DNA from: Vandiemenella viatica
Lineage: Eukaryota > Arthropoda > Insecta > Orthoptera > Morabidae
DNA length: 64,000 bases
Assembly: GCA_031002005.1 (NCBI GenBank)
Contig: CM061919.1
Location: 15,633,687 to 15,697,686 of the forward strand
Direction of reading: 5' to 3'
This document shows, piece after piece, positions 43,996-53,689 of this stretch. The notes under the pieces were generated by a model, which saw only the letters and a program-made list of their open reading frames with translations, did no database searches and was not told the origin of the DNA. Positions within the stretch are counted from its first letter, which is position 1, and every line of letters starts with the position of its first letter. The position numbers were made by a program, and so were the translations under genes.

Positions 43996-44530
43996 TGTGG
44001 CATAATTACCATACTTTCTTAGTAGCAGGAGGCACCATTCAAGAGAGGTGGCATATACGACAGATGTGTTTCGGAATGACAGTCAGCAAATATTGCTACC
44101 AGCAACGTTCATATCTCGAAATGACCGTGAAAATAAGATAAGAGAAATCAGGGCCAGAACCGATTCATTTCTGTACTCATTTTCCCCACGAGCGATTAGG
44201 GAATGGAATAGAAAGAATTTACCGGGCGAGTAAACTTAAAATCCGACACGAGTAGCTTTCGATAAAGCACTCCAGCCATCCTGATCTGGGTTTTCCATGG
44301 TTTTCCCAGATCACTCCACGCGAATGCGGGGATGGTTCCTCACAATAGCCCATGAGCGCCTCCTGCCATATCCCTTATAACCCTTCCAAACCATAACCCC
44401 TTTCGATAGGTGCAATGCACCCTCCGCCACACACTTTTAGTGAATCGCGGAGTAATAATAATAATAATAATAATATAGTCGGGGAAGGTATGAACTAGCT
44501 TATACCGAAACGGACAATCAGGGAAGGGAA
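43996..44530 (+). mobile_element. Foreign LINE 3'-end fragment inside the CR1 element
   Basis: 44130-44233 encodes TFISRNDRENKIREIRARTD and SFLYSFSPRAIREWNRKNLP, the extreme C-terminus of a CR1-like ORF2 (equivalent to the decayed 46240-46330 region of the host element). Its 3' UTR follows and contains a body like SINE family A (GGTTTTCCATGGTTTTCCCA, GATCACTCCACGCGAATGCG, GGGATGGTTCC). It ends in AATCGCGGAGTAATAATAAT, a TAA-repeat tail to about 44474. It therefore looks like a 5'-truncated copy of another CR1 subfamily inserted in ORF2. Its exact 5' limit (about 44000) and target duplication are unresolved. Confidence 0.65.
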
Positions 44531-46161
44531 CGATCCCCCATGGTACACACGGGAGGTTGAAAGGTTACTCAAAAAGCAAAGGAAGATACTTGCACGATCA
44601 AAAAGGACGATGCTTCGGACTGAGTTAGATAAGTTAGAGGAGATAAGGGGACATGTTAAGAATGCGATGCGTGAGGCCTTTAACGACTTTCATACCAATT
44701 CTCTCTCTAAGAGCCTCACTGAAAACCCTAAGAACTTTTGGCCGTATATAAAAAAAGTTAGTTGTAGTGGGAACAATCAGCCAGTTCTAATAAAAGACGG
44801 ACGGGAAGTTGAAGACAGCCGCGAAAAGGCTCCCGTATTTAACACCGAATTCAAAAATTAATTCACGCGCGAAAACATGGAAAACATCCCCACTTTACCA
44901 CATCGTGTGGAATTAGAGGTGGATCCGATAGAAATTGATAGGTATTGTAAAGCAATTAAAACTCCTGAAATGGGGTATATCGGTAAGAGTATTTTCTGAA
45001 TACGCGGAGGAAATTGAACCATTTCTGTCAGATATATTCCGTAAATCTTTAGAGGAGAAAAAAGTACCTTCTAGCTGGAAAATAGCCCAGGTAATCCCCT
45101 TTTTCAAGAAAGGAGATCGGAGTGATCCTAGGAATTATCGACCCATATCTCTGACATCTGTCTGCAGCAGAATTCTGGAGCATGTCATATGCTCGAACAT
45201 TATGAAGTTTCTAGATGAGCACGAGTTACTTACACCGTGTCATCACGGATTACGGAAGAAGAGATCGTGTGAAACACAATTAGCCCTATTTTCCCATGAC
45301 GTAATGAAAGTTATCGATGCAGGTTCGCAAGTTGATGCAGTTTTCTTGGATTTTCAGAAAGCTTTTGATTCTGTACCACACAACCAACTTTTAGCGAAGA
45401 TTCGAGCTTACGGTATTTCGGCTCAGATCTGCGAGTGGATACGTGATTTTCTAACTAATCGATCACAGTTTGTCGTTGTCGACGGGGAAGCCTCTTCTAA
45501 GATAAATGTTACTTCGGGCGTTCCGCAAGGAAGTGTAATAAGACCACTTATTTCCTTAATATTTATAAACGGTCTAGGTGATAACGTCAACTGCTGGTTG
45601 CGATTGTTTGCCGACGATACGGTTATCTGTAGGGAAATAAGGTGCTCCGACGATTGCTTAGAAATTCAGCGTGATTTGGATGCTATTTTCGATTGGTGCC
45701 GTAAATGGCAGCTTACACTTAATTGCAAAAAGTGCAAGGCAATGCGGATAAGTAACAAAAAGAATCAGTTTGTTCACGAGTACAAAATAAACAATTCAGC
45801 TGTTGACACGGTTGATTCCCTGCAGTATCTGGGAGTGATAGTACAAAACAACATGAAATGGGACGTGCACATAACTTCCGTCGTAGGCCAGGTGAATTCT
45901 AAATTGCAATTCATAGGTAGTATTTTGAGGAATTGTAATGCTCACACAAAGGAGATAGCGTACAGAACACTAGTGCGTCCGCATCTGGATTACTATTGTG
46001 GAGTTTTGGATCTGTATCGCAAGGTTCTGATTGACTCAGTGGAGAGGGTGCAGAGGAGGGCCGCTCGATTCGTGACTGGTTGCTACAGCCCTTATGAAAG
46101 CGTCACAGAATTGATACATAGATTGGGCTGGGATAGTTTGGAAGACAGACGACGTAGCTAG
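44531..46161 (+). pseudogene. CR1 reverse transcriptase (frameshifted)
   Basis: Reverse-transcriptase domain of the CR1 element. 44540-44861 gives the linker (REVERLLKKQRKILARSK, SLSKSLTENPKNFWPYIKKV) up to a stop; a frameshift lies between there and about 44980. The main ORF (to 46161) then contains RKSLEEKKVPSSWKIAQVIP, FKKGDRSDPRNYRPISLTSV, HHGLRKKRSCETQLALFSHD, VDAVFLDFQKAFDSVPHNQL (motif A), VTSGVPQGSVIRPLISLIFI, WLRLFADDTVICREIRCSDD (FADD, both Asp kept), DSLQYLGVIVQNNMKWDVHI, IAYRTLVRPHLDYYCGVLDL, and ERVQRRAARFVTGCYSPYES. In the motif after PQGSV the family's LGPLLF is altered to IRPLIS. The C-terminal decay continues to about 46330 with stops. Confidence 0.9.
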
Positions 46162-46574
46162 CGTTCGAATTTATTGGAGAATATGCGAAAAAAATTGAAT
46201 TTCGAGTGCAATGAAATACTTCTTCCGGCAACCTATTTAGGTCGTAATGATCGGAGGGATAAGATTAGAGAAATAAGATAACGTACGGATGCTTTTATGT
46301 ATTCATTCTTTCCTCGCTCTATTCTGGATGGGAATGCGCTGGTTTAGGATTTGTGCTTAGCACCCTCTCCCACCCACAATGTTTGTGACTTGCAGAGTAT
46401 GGATGTAGATGTAGATGTCCTGCAACAATCATTTTATTTTTCAGAAAAATTAATCTGCGTTATTGCTTCGTCTATAGTTTCCCCTCGCAAAGAATAAGAC
46501 GCAGCTACACAAAAACCTTAACAAACGTTGTAATGATGCAGCAGTCTATTCGGCATAGAACTCGAAGTGAATTT

Positions 46575-46992
46575 ACAAGAGGTAAACTAAGGACTGCCCA
46601 TACAGCTATGGAAAGGTAAAGGCTAGGCTTAGCTAGAAAAGACAAGAAAAGAGCAACAGACATTAGGTCAATTACAAAGGTCACAGACATGTTAGGGAAG
46701 ACAGCATCCCTGAAGTGGCAATGGGCTGGCCATATTGCACGGAGAAAAGACCAGACGTGGGTGGACAAAAACAATGTTAGAATGGAGCCCAAGAGATCAA
46801 CCCAGACCGAGAGGAAGACCAACAGACCGATGAGACAAGGATAGACGCCAGGTTGTTGGAGTTAACCGGCAGAGAATCGTAAAGATCGTGCGACTTGGAG
46901 AAGACTGCTCAAGTTACATCTGCAAACATCGTGACTTTAAGAGGTCACATAAAATGATTGATCTGATTGATCTGATTGATCTGATTGATAAT
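46575..46992 (+). pseudogene. RTE LINE 3' end with TGATTGATC-type tail
   Basis: Plus-strand C-terminal end of an RTE-clade ORF2: RTAHTAMER, ARKDKKRATDIRSITKVTDM, LGKTASLKWQWAGHIARRKD, then RSTQTERKTNRPMRQ and decayed remainder. It finishes in a short repeat tail of TGATTGATC units (46955-46990), typical of RTE 3' ends. It is a different RTE subfamily from 11909-15227 (different C-terminus and tail). The antisense 105-codon ORF here is a shadow. Confidence 0.8.
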
Positions 46993-47079
46993 GATGTAGT
47001 GCACAAACTAGGTTAATTTTAGAGCTCATAAAATAGTATTACAAGATCTTACCACTGGTTGTGTCTACTTATTAATTCG

Positions 47080-47099
47080 CTCTACCGTTATTGTTTCAG
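47080..47099 (+). promoter_or_regulatory. Predicted splice acceptor of the 47.1-kb exon
   Basis: A 17-base pyrimidine-rich run ending in TTTCAG, with candidate branch sequence TTAAT at about 47072. It decides the start of the exon because the ORF has no initiator. Confidence 0.6.
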
Positions 47100-48281
47100 A
47101 CCGAAGACATTGCGCCCGATGAAGATGGCTCATCTGAGGACAGATCGTCCGTAGACGGACCTTCCGAGCATGGATCTGACGAGGATGGGTCGTACGAGGA
47201 AGGCTCTTACGAGGACGAGTCGTACGAGGGGGACTCGAACGAGGATGGGTCATACGACGATGACTCGAATGAGGACGAGTCACGCGTTGAGGACGCCTCC
47301 AACGCGGCAACCTCACCAGGCCACGACGTGGCCCGCGCCTCAGTCCCAGCACCTGCTGCTGCCGTGCATCCCAGCCACAGCGACCCCGCCCCCGCAGCAG
47401 CGACCACGACTCAGCCCTGGCCCGTGCGCTACCCCCGAAGCAATCGCCCACCCCCATGCCGACTCGGCAGCGCGGACCAACTCCACTCCCAGCTACAGAA
47501 TCAAACTCAGATAGACAGCAGAACCTTGCCAGGCCCTTCGTCTCCCTCCACTCGTATGCGGCCTCAAACTCGGGTCCCACCACGTTTTAACAAAGGGCCT
47601 CAATCTATTCAGCGACGAGAGCCTCCTGAGAATACTTCCAAAGGGCCAGAAACGGCTAATGTTGCTAACACTCCTCAGAGATTAAATTTTTCCGAAATTC
47701 CTCCCATTGGCGAACCGTCACAGGGTGCTCACCCAAAACAAAGTCAACTTCATTCCAAAGGTCCTCAATCTCCACAAGGTCCTAAACCCCACTTGAGTTC
47801 TCATCTTTCAAACAGTCTTCAACCTCGACAGAGGTATCATCCTCCCCAAGTTCCTCAGAACTTTCAGGTCCCTGGAACTCCTCAGGTACCAAAATCGGAC
47901 TGTGATTCTCAACCTTCCCAGAATACCCAACTTCCCCGTGGTCATAAGTTTTCCCGCGGACCCCCTCCTAGCCATAGGCCTCAGCGCGCCGACATATCTC
48001 GTTATCGACGGGTTGCTCCTCATCCTCCATCAGGGCCTCTTACTCCCGACGAACTTAACCGTATTCGAAATTTCCAAGGCCTTGATTTTCCAGCACGGCT
48101 TAATATAGCTCCAGTTTCCATGCTTCGTAACCGTTTACAACACCTAACGACAGGACCTGCACTAGCGACACTTAATTCCCTGCATAGTGCAACAAATTCT
48201 TCGTCCTCAAAACCCCGGAGACGTAGAAAGCACCGGAAAGAACGTAATATTCATCGCCAGGCCGACATAGCCCGAAATTAG
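47100..48281 (+). CDS. Acidic and proline-rich disordered protein, probable terminal exon (unrecognised)
   Basis: The longest open frame in the window that is not obviously transposon-derived: 393 codons to TAG at 48279-48281. It has no ATG near its start. It begins right after a textbook acceptor (CTCTACCGTTATTGTTTCAG, ending 47099), phase 0 (ACC GAA GAC). I therefore read it as a 3' terminal exon with its start upstream. Residues about 1-65 are acidic repeats (DEDGSSEDRSS, DEDGSYEEGSYEDESYEGD, NEDGSYDDDSNEDES); about 75-300 are Pro/Gln/Ser-rich (HPPQVPQNFQVPGTPQVPKS); then a less biased segment (GPLTPDELNRIRNFQGLDFP, ARLNIAPVSMLRNRLQHLTT) that may be the folded or conserved part; and a basic end (KPRRRRKHRKERNIHRQ) that could be a nuclear or nucleic-acid-binding signal. 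No known domain is recognised. Alternatives: an unannotated gag-like ORF of a mobile element. An RTE tail ends about 110 bases upstream, in the presumed intron. Confidence 0.6.
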   Translation, partial: TEDIAPDEDGSSEDRSSVDGPSEHGSDEDGSYEEGSYEDESYEGDSNEDGSYDDDSNEDESRVEDASNAATSPGHDVARASVPAPAAAVHPSHSDPAPAAATTTQPWPVRYPRSNRPPPCRLGSADQLHSQLQNQTQIDSRTLPGPSSPSTRMRPQTRVPPRFNKGPQSIQRREPPENTSKGPETANVANTPQRLNFSEIPPIGEPSQGAHPKQSQLHSKGPQSPQGPKPHLSSHLSNSLQPRQRYHPPQVPQNFQVPGTPQVPKSDCDSQPSQNTQLPRGHKFSRGPPPSHRPQRADISRYRRVAPHPPSGPLTPDELNRIRNFQGLDFPARLNIAPVSMLRNRLQHLTTGPALATLNSLHSATNSSSSKPRRRRKHRKERNIHRQADIARN

Positions 48282-49914
48282 CACATTTGAGTGAGTATCC
48301 CTATCACGTCACAGCCCTCCAACGCCACTCAACGCCATCATCCTCTCTACGCACAACCACTTCTTCAACATGGCATAAACTATAATTTCTCTATAAACTT
48401 GCTGCTCGCGGCGTCAAACAAGCCAACTGCCATCAAGACTTCTTTCTTAGACAATGTGTTCGGTAGCTAGTAACGCCGGTTTAATTTGCTATATATCACG
48501 GTATCCCCCACTGTGCCTCCCTCGTCAACTGATTATACTGTATAGTTACACCATGAATGAATAGAGATGGAACTATATTAGTTTTCATATTTTCATAGCA
48601 GGTTCTCTATTCATAGTTTGTTCTGTGTAACCAAACAGTACCAGTTACCAATATACGATAAGTACTACTGACTGTGATCACTTAAGTTCCAAGGCATCTA
48701 TTAGATCTACCTAATTTTACTAGCCACACCATTAATATTACAACCGCGTAATGCTTGTAATCTCTTTTGTATATTTCAGTGTTTTCATTTTGAATCGCTA
48801 CACTATTATGAAGTTTGTCGTGAACAAATAACTAAATATTTACGACTTTTCAGAACTTTCCGTAATATGACAGATGAAGCAGAGCAGTTTCAACTTGGCG
48901 CATTTAGATGCTCCAAGTAACTGTAAATACTCTAGAACACGTGTTCCAAACTCTTCTGTCCTGTACATCTCTTGAATTATTTTTCCCCTCCCCATAGACT
49001 GCATAATACTCCATTTTCCTGAACGTTGTAACGTCAAATGTGTTTTTACAGGTTTTGCAGTGTAACTCACTTTAATAAGGTTTTTTGGTGAGGTTGACTG
49101 TTGTGAAAAAAGGAGAATTTAAAATTTTTCCTCAGATCTTCATTGAAACGATCAAACTGAAAATCTTATTTTTATGTGTAGTGAAAAAACTAAAACACAG
49201 CAATACAGCCGATATTTTGATGAAATAAACCAGTAATGGCATTCTAGTTAAATTAAGTATATATAAGCTCAAAATTAAAAAATCAATAAATAAAAATATA
49301 ACATTATAATTCTTCTTAAAATTAAAAAGTGAATATTTGGATATAGGAGGAAACAAATAAGAACTTGGTAAAATTACATTTTACATGAAATAAAATGTAT
49401 ATGTTAAAAATACATAAACAATGCAGTTAAAAGAAAGTGCTCCAATAGCAATTGTTCAGTATTTGGCTTCAAATAAACGAGGAGAAGCCTTACATCTTCA
49501 TGTTCAGATAATTGTGACTGATGCGTTGTTTTTTTTTTATATGGAAGATTGGTTACTGAGCTAAAACGGATCGATACCCCAGTGCCGTCTTTCCAATCAA
49601 AATATTCACAAAACTGGTTTTTCAGTATCTGTAAATGGAGTTTAAATTTTAAACATAATCCAAAATATCATCCCCATTATTTGTCAATGATAAACTGGAG
49701 AACTGGAGAAATCTATGCTATCAAATGTTTTCTTTGTTTCTGTCGCCTTGTAACTACAAGTTAACCTAATAGTTTAGTAAATAAATTTGTTATATGAACA
49801 ATATTTAGTATCCACTTCCTCTGCAGTAAGCGTAATAAATTGTTGCTTTATAAAATGCTGGTGTTGGCGATGACTGAATGAACCCGGATTAACCTCTGAT
49901 GGGCACACTATTTT
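48282..49914. other. No recognisable gene; possible 3' UTR at its start
   Basis: The first few hundred bases may be 3' UTR of the 47.1-kb exon. No canonical AATAAA lies soon after the stop; the first candidates are hundreds of bases away. The remainder is AT-rich, with no recognisable family. Confidence 0.45.
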
Positions 49915-49926
49915 ATTTGTCGCTGG

Positions 49927-50078
49927 TCCGCGTGCCGAAGGCCGCCGGTTCGAATCCGGCCGCGGGCATGGATGTTAAGTGTTGTGTGTCTGTGTGAATG
50001 TCCTGTCCGTCCTGTGGCGTCCATACATTTGAAAAAATACACATTGAGCTGGCTGTATGGCCTCCGTTGCCGAATGCC

Positions 50079-50130
<52 letters not shown>
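49927..50130 (+). repeat. Young SINE with 48-A tail and 12-bp target duplication
   Basis: The target duplication ATTTGTCGCTGG is at 49915-49926 and 50130-50141, identical. The SINE starts in a tRNA-like 3' half (GCCGGTTCGAATCCGGCCGC, a perfect B box) without an A box, so it is 5'-truncated within the tRNA head. A GATGTTAAGTGTTGTGTGTC body follows, and the copy ends in 48 A (50083-50130). An exact duplication and uninterrupted A tail indicate a recent insertion. This family differs from SINE A. Confidence 0.9.
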
Positions 50131-50134
<4 letters not shown>

Positions 50135-50194
50135 TCGCTGGAACAGACACGCTGTAAGTAGGGTTTGACCCCTGGCTGTCGATATCGACCACTT

Positions 50195-50840
50195 GCTCTA
50201 CAATGTAAGGTGAAAAGTTCTCGACCTGACAGTGAAAGAGTGTATTTTTTAGTTCAATAATTTATTTATTTTGCAACGTATTACCGCCTCAGTTCAATGC
50301 AGTGTCTGACGTTTCTGAATGTATTCCATTTCCGAACTGCGATTACGATAGATTTCAAAATATTGATCTATGGTTGCTATAATCGCTTCATTTAACTCGA
50401 AAAGTATCCTAGCCAAAAATTTCTTTAGATTTTGAAGTACGTGATGTCAGAGATGGACCGAATCTAGTAACAGGCAGGATGTTCAAACATTTTTCAATTT
50501 AGATCAGTCACTATTTCCACTGTAAAACTATTTGAGGACAAGTACATTGTCATAATAAAAGATTCTTCTTGTTTGTAATCCATGTCTCTTCATGAATTTT
50601 TTCATCCAATTCGTCCTCAAGACTTGAATAATTTTCGGTATTTATTGTTTTCTCTTTTCAAACGAAGCAATAAAATCTCTCTGGCATCCGAGGCATCCCA
50701 GACAACACAGTCTTTGACATTTCTGACTGATGAAGTGGACGTTGCCTCTTTTGGTGCCGTCAGTGTATCCGCACACTGTTTTAATTGTGGTTTTGTTTCT
50801 GGTGTCTCGCGTCGTCTAGTCCATAGTCTCCAATAGGCTC
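50195..50840 (-). pseudogene. Mariner transposase catalytic-domain remnant
   Basis: Minus-strand decayed mariner, C-terminal part. Upstream to downstream: ETPETKPQLKQCADTLTAPK, VRNVKDCVVWDASDAREILL (the FWD-type block with a catalytic Asp), then after loss of the HQDNAPAH region, KKFLARILFELNEAIIATID, QYFEIYRNR, and CIELRR, stop, YVAK, which equals the family's final CIALxGDYVEK. The bases at 50200-50230 (reverse complement GGTCGAGAACTTTTCACC) fit a mariner 3' terminal repeat. Several frames and stops. It is a different subfamily from 31643-32257. Confidence 0.7.
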
Positions 50841-51575
50841 ACAAAATCTCTTTAAAACTGTTCAAACCGTTTACTTAGTCGGGCATTGATCTACGCTGTG
50901 CTGATATTGAATTACGGCGGCATCTTCCAAGTAGAATGTAAATTAACTGGTAACTGATTTTTTTCTGTTTGTCAGCCAAAGAAAACAAACTGGAGACTTT
51001 ACAGAGTTATTATCTACGTCAAGTAAACCACTCCGATTTTAGAGGCTAACTCTCATCATCCCATTCCTGATCAGGCAACAACCGCTTTTCCATACAAATA
51101 ATTATCTGAGTGTTCCTAAGGATCACTTCTCTGTGACTGCGTTCTCTCAAAGTTATCCTTAGAAATATAAAGCGAATTGTGCTTTCCACATTAATCAATC
51201 TCGTATCAGTGTAGATTAAATATTTGGAGTGTACGTCACACCGGGAAACTGTTCCTTCACAAATCAGCATAGGATTGTTCTTGTTCCTCTTACTCCGCAC
51301 TTGTTTCCAACTTTCTGCTAACTACGAAGAAGTTGTTATATCAGAATTAAGTATTTTATTTGTGGGGTTCAGAACAAAGAATTATTAGATGATACTACCA
51401 TTAAGTGCCACATTCTCCTTGCGTCACACACTCAATACCCAATATGACAACAGTAAATCCAAATTTTGTTATATGAAACTAAATTGAGGCAATTATAATA
51501 AACGAAAGGCGACGAATAATTAACTACACATTATTTTATGCGATTAATAAAATTTGGCATTTGATGAAACGTTGT
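50841..51575. other. No recognisable gene
   Basis: May include decayed mariner 5' sequence next to 50840 (an EQF-RDF-like stretch). Otherwise unassigned. The minus-strand ORF at 51046-51300 has no known motif. Confidence 0.45.
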
Positions 51576-51684
51576 TTTGAAAAAAATTCAGCGAATTGTT
51601 TACCACAACCCTGTTGCAAGACCGCCAAGATTGTACGGCCTACCGAAAGTGTATAAAGAGCATGTTCTGATTCGGCCCATAGTT

Positions 51685-51840
51685 TTTTTTAAACTTATGG
51701 TTTTACGCCTTGTTGAGGTCATTAGATGAGAATGGGGCTGGGGACAAGGAATGGGAAGGAATTAGGCCAAGGCCTTTTGAAGAAAGCATCCCGGCATTCG
51801 TCTGGAGTGATTTTGGGAAGCCATGGAAATCGGCGGATTA
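51685..51840 (-). repeat. SINE family A inside the Penelope-like element
   Basis: Minus-strand copy: reverse complement gives CCATGGCTTCCCAAAATCAC, TCCAGACGAATGCCGGGATG, GGCCTTGGCCTAATTCCTTC and CTAATGACCTCAACAAGGCG. The tRNA-like head is missing. It splits the reverse-transcriptase sequence after RPI. Confidence 0.8.
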
Positions 51841-52445
51841 GTCAGTGCCACAGATTCGCCGACGTAAATGTTGGTCAAACATCTCACACGTCTGTTAAGC
51901 CCGTTTGTTGGTTGATGTGCACATCACGTGAATGGTTAAAGCAATGAGATAGAGCGTGACGATATTTTGACAGCTTGACGTTACATCGTTGTTTACGCGA
52001 GCGTCCTTAAAGGCAACTGTTGAACTTCTTAATGAACATTTTGATAAAAAAAACTTGTGGAGTTATTTTGACACACCCTCATGTCCATGTACGTCGTGTA
52101 CCAAGGTAAATACTACGAGCAAACGGAAGGCGTGGCCTTGGTGTCCCCGTTATGTCCATCAGCAGCTAATTTCTATATGGAACATTTAGCTCTTGACACA
52201 GCCTTCATGGTTTTACACATATGTAGAAGAAACATTCATCGTGTGGCCTCATGGAATGCCGGCCCTAAACGAATTTGTGAATCATCTTAACGGGATTCAC
52301 CCCAATATCAAATTCACGGTAGAAATCGAAAAAGATGGGACGCTTCCTTTTCTAGATGTGCTAGTGCGATGGAAGCCGAACGGAAGATTAGGGCACAATG
52401 TTTACAGGAAACCTACGCACACTGATCAATACCTTAATGCTCTAA

Positions 52446-52829
52446 GGGGGCGTCCATAAATTACGTGAGGTGAAATAGGGGGGGGGGGGGTCCGGCGAAA
52501 TCTCACCAAATCTCACCAGGGGGGGGGGGGGGTCTACGGAAATCTCACGTGAGATTTTGCGAAAAATTTGGGGATAGTAGAGCCAAAAAAAAGGTCTACA
52601 ATTTGCGCCTAAGTCGATTTTAGGAGGGTATTTCGTGAAAAAGTTAGGGTGTGACCTAAAAAAAAAAAAAGGTCTACAAAAGTTTCGCGTGCGATTCTAG
52701 GGGGGGGTTCTCACGGACCTGATCTCACCAGAGGGGGGGGGGTCCGGCCAGATCTCACGAAATCTCACCAAGGGGGAGGGGGGGTCCAGAAATCCGGAAA
52801 AACACCTCACGTAATTTGTGGATGCCCCC
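52446..52829. mobile_element. G-rich MITE inside the Penelope-like element
   Basis: Terminal inverted repeats of at least 27 bases: GGGGGCGTCCATAAATTACG TGAGGTG at the left and, inverted, GGGGGCATCCACAAATTACG TGAGGTG at the right (two mismatches). Its 384 bases hold five G runs of 8-13 bases and repeated AATCTCACCA, GGTCTACG blocks; no ORF. Removing it restores the Penelope reading frame (NAL then SFHYPSQKR), giving an exact insertion point. Any target duplication is at most a base or two (A or AG). A related decayed element is at 421-530. Confidence 0.85.
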
Positions 52830-53689
52830 AGCTTCCACTATCCTTCTCAGAAGCGCGGAGTGCAGAATACTCTTGTCGATAGGGCAAGGACAGCGTCAGA
52901 CAATGAACATCTAGAACGCGTGTTTCGTGCCAATTGTTATGGCCATAAGGAAATCCGACATGCAATCATTTGAAGAAAAAAACAAAACCAAAACGACAGA
53001 GTTCCAGACAAACCGCGTGCCTTCTTGTCTTCCTATGAAGCAGTGACATCAAAAATAGTTAGGCTGCTCAACAAACAGGGCATCCGCTCTTTCCGGCCTC
53101 CACCCAAAATTGAGCAGCTATTACTAAATCGTAAGGATGGTCTCAACCTCCGGGCTCCTGCAGTCTACAAAGAGAGTGGAACAACCTTTAAGGACGATCG
53201 ATGAAAGACTCAAAGAACATATCAGATATTTTAAACTGGGACACAAAGAAAAACCTGCTGTAGTTGAACACGCCATTGACAATGGTCACGAGCCGTGTTT
53301 GATGCCATGCAATAGCTTTTGGGACAATTTCGTGAAGGAGGAGATAGAAATTAGGCTTAATAATGTTATAAATCGGGACCAGGGACTCAGCTACAGCCAA
53401 ACATGAAAGCCGGTAATTATATTATTGGAAAACACACGAGACCGAACCATATTAGGGCATAATAGCGATCGACCAAAACATGACGTCACCAAGAAAGCCA
53501 TGCCCAGCAAGACCACCCCTCCATGCGAACTCCCCTCCGCTCCCGGCTGGTAGCCCTGTTTAATAGACTACCGTGCGGCAGTCTTCAGTAAGTTAAGGTG
53601 CGAATAGTATGTAAGACTAACTGAAAACTTGACCAGACATTAACCAGGGTATAAGACAGATTGCACACACACCTGCTTACGGGTGTTTA

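Larger units (their letters stand above)
41899..46417 (+). mobile_element. Near full-length CR1 LINE with tandem 5' UTR repeats
   Basis: A 4.5-kb plus-strand element: 5' UTR (41899-42250), ORF1 (42251-43096), ORF2 endonuclease and reverse transcriptase (about 43170-46161), 3' UTR and a short GATGTA-repeat tail (46396-46417). ORF1 ends where ORF2 begins, as in other CR1 elements. A foreign block at about 43995-44530 interrupts ORF2. The copy is inactive (one in-frame stop, at least one frameshift and the insertion) but the domains are well preserved. Target duplication was not located. Confidence 0.85.
51590..53406 (+). pseudogene. Penelope-like reverse transcriptase with altered active site
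   Basis: In order: ARPPRLYGLPKVYKEH then RPI (Penelope-type motif), SINE, DVTSLFTRASLKATVELLNE (motif A region, with the catalytic Asp), YYEQTEGVALVSPLCPSAAN (motif B), WFYTYVEETFIVWPHGMPAL (motif C), NHLNGIHPNIKFTVEIEKDG, LPFLDVLVRWKPNGRLGHNV, YRKPTHTDQYLNAL, MITE, SFHYPSQKRGVQNTLVDRAR, TASDNEHLERVFRANCYGHK, and RTIDERLKEHIRYFKLGHKE with AVVEHAIDNGHEPCLMPC (the end of the GIY-YIG endonuclease). Motif C reads YVEE where the family has YVDD, losing both metal-binding Asp. The G-x-Y...Y-I-G part of the endonuclease is deleted near 53165. Several frame changes. Inactive. Confidence 0.88.
51580..53420 (+). mobile_element. Penelope-like element, interrupted by a SINE and a MITE
   Basis: Plus-strand Penelope-like retroelement fragment in pieces: 51590-51684 (reverse-transcriptase N-terminal part), a SINE (51685-51840), 51985-52445 (core), a 384-bp MITE (52446-52829), and 52830-53420 (C-terminal part leading toward the endonuclease). 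The terminal repeats typical of complete Penelope elements were not found. Confidence 0.85.

Noticed and set aside
46505..46822. Hydrophobic minus-strand ORF resembling a membrane protein
   Set aside because: Antisense of the RTE C-terminus, whose family motifs (KWQWAGHIARR) are on the plus strand.
47210..47407. Minus-strand Ser-rich ORF opposite the acidic repeats
   Set aside because: Shadow of the GAC/GAG/TCG-rich acidic repeat; the plus frame is much longer.
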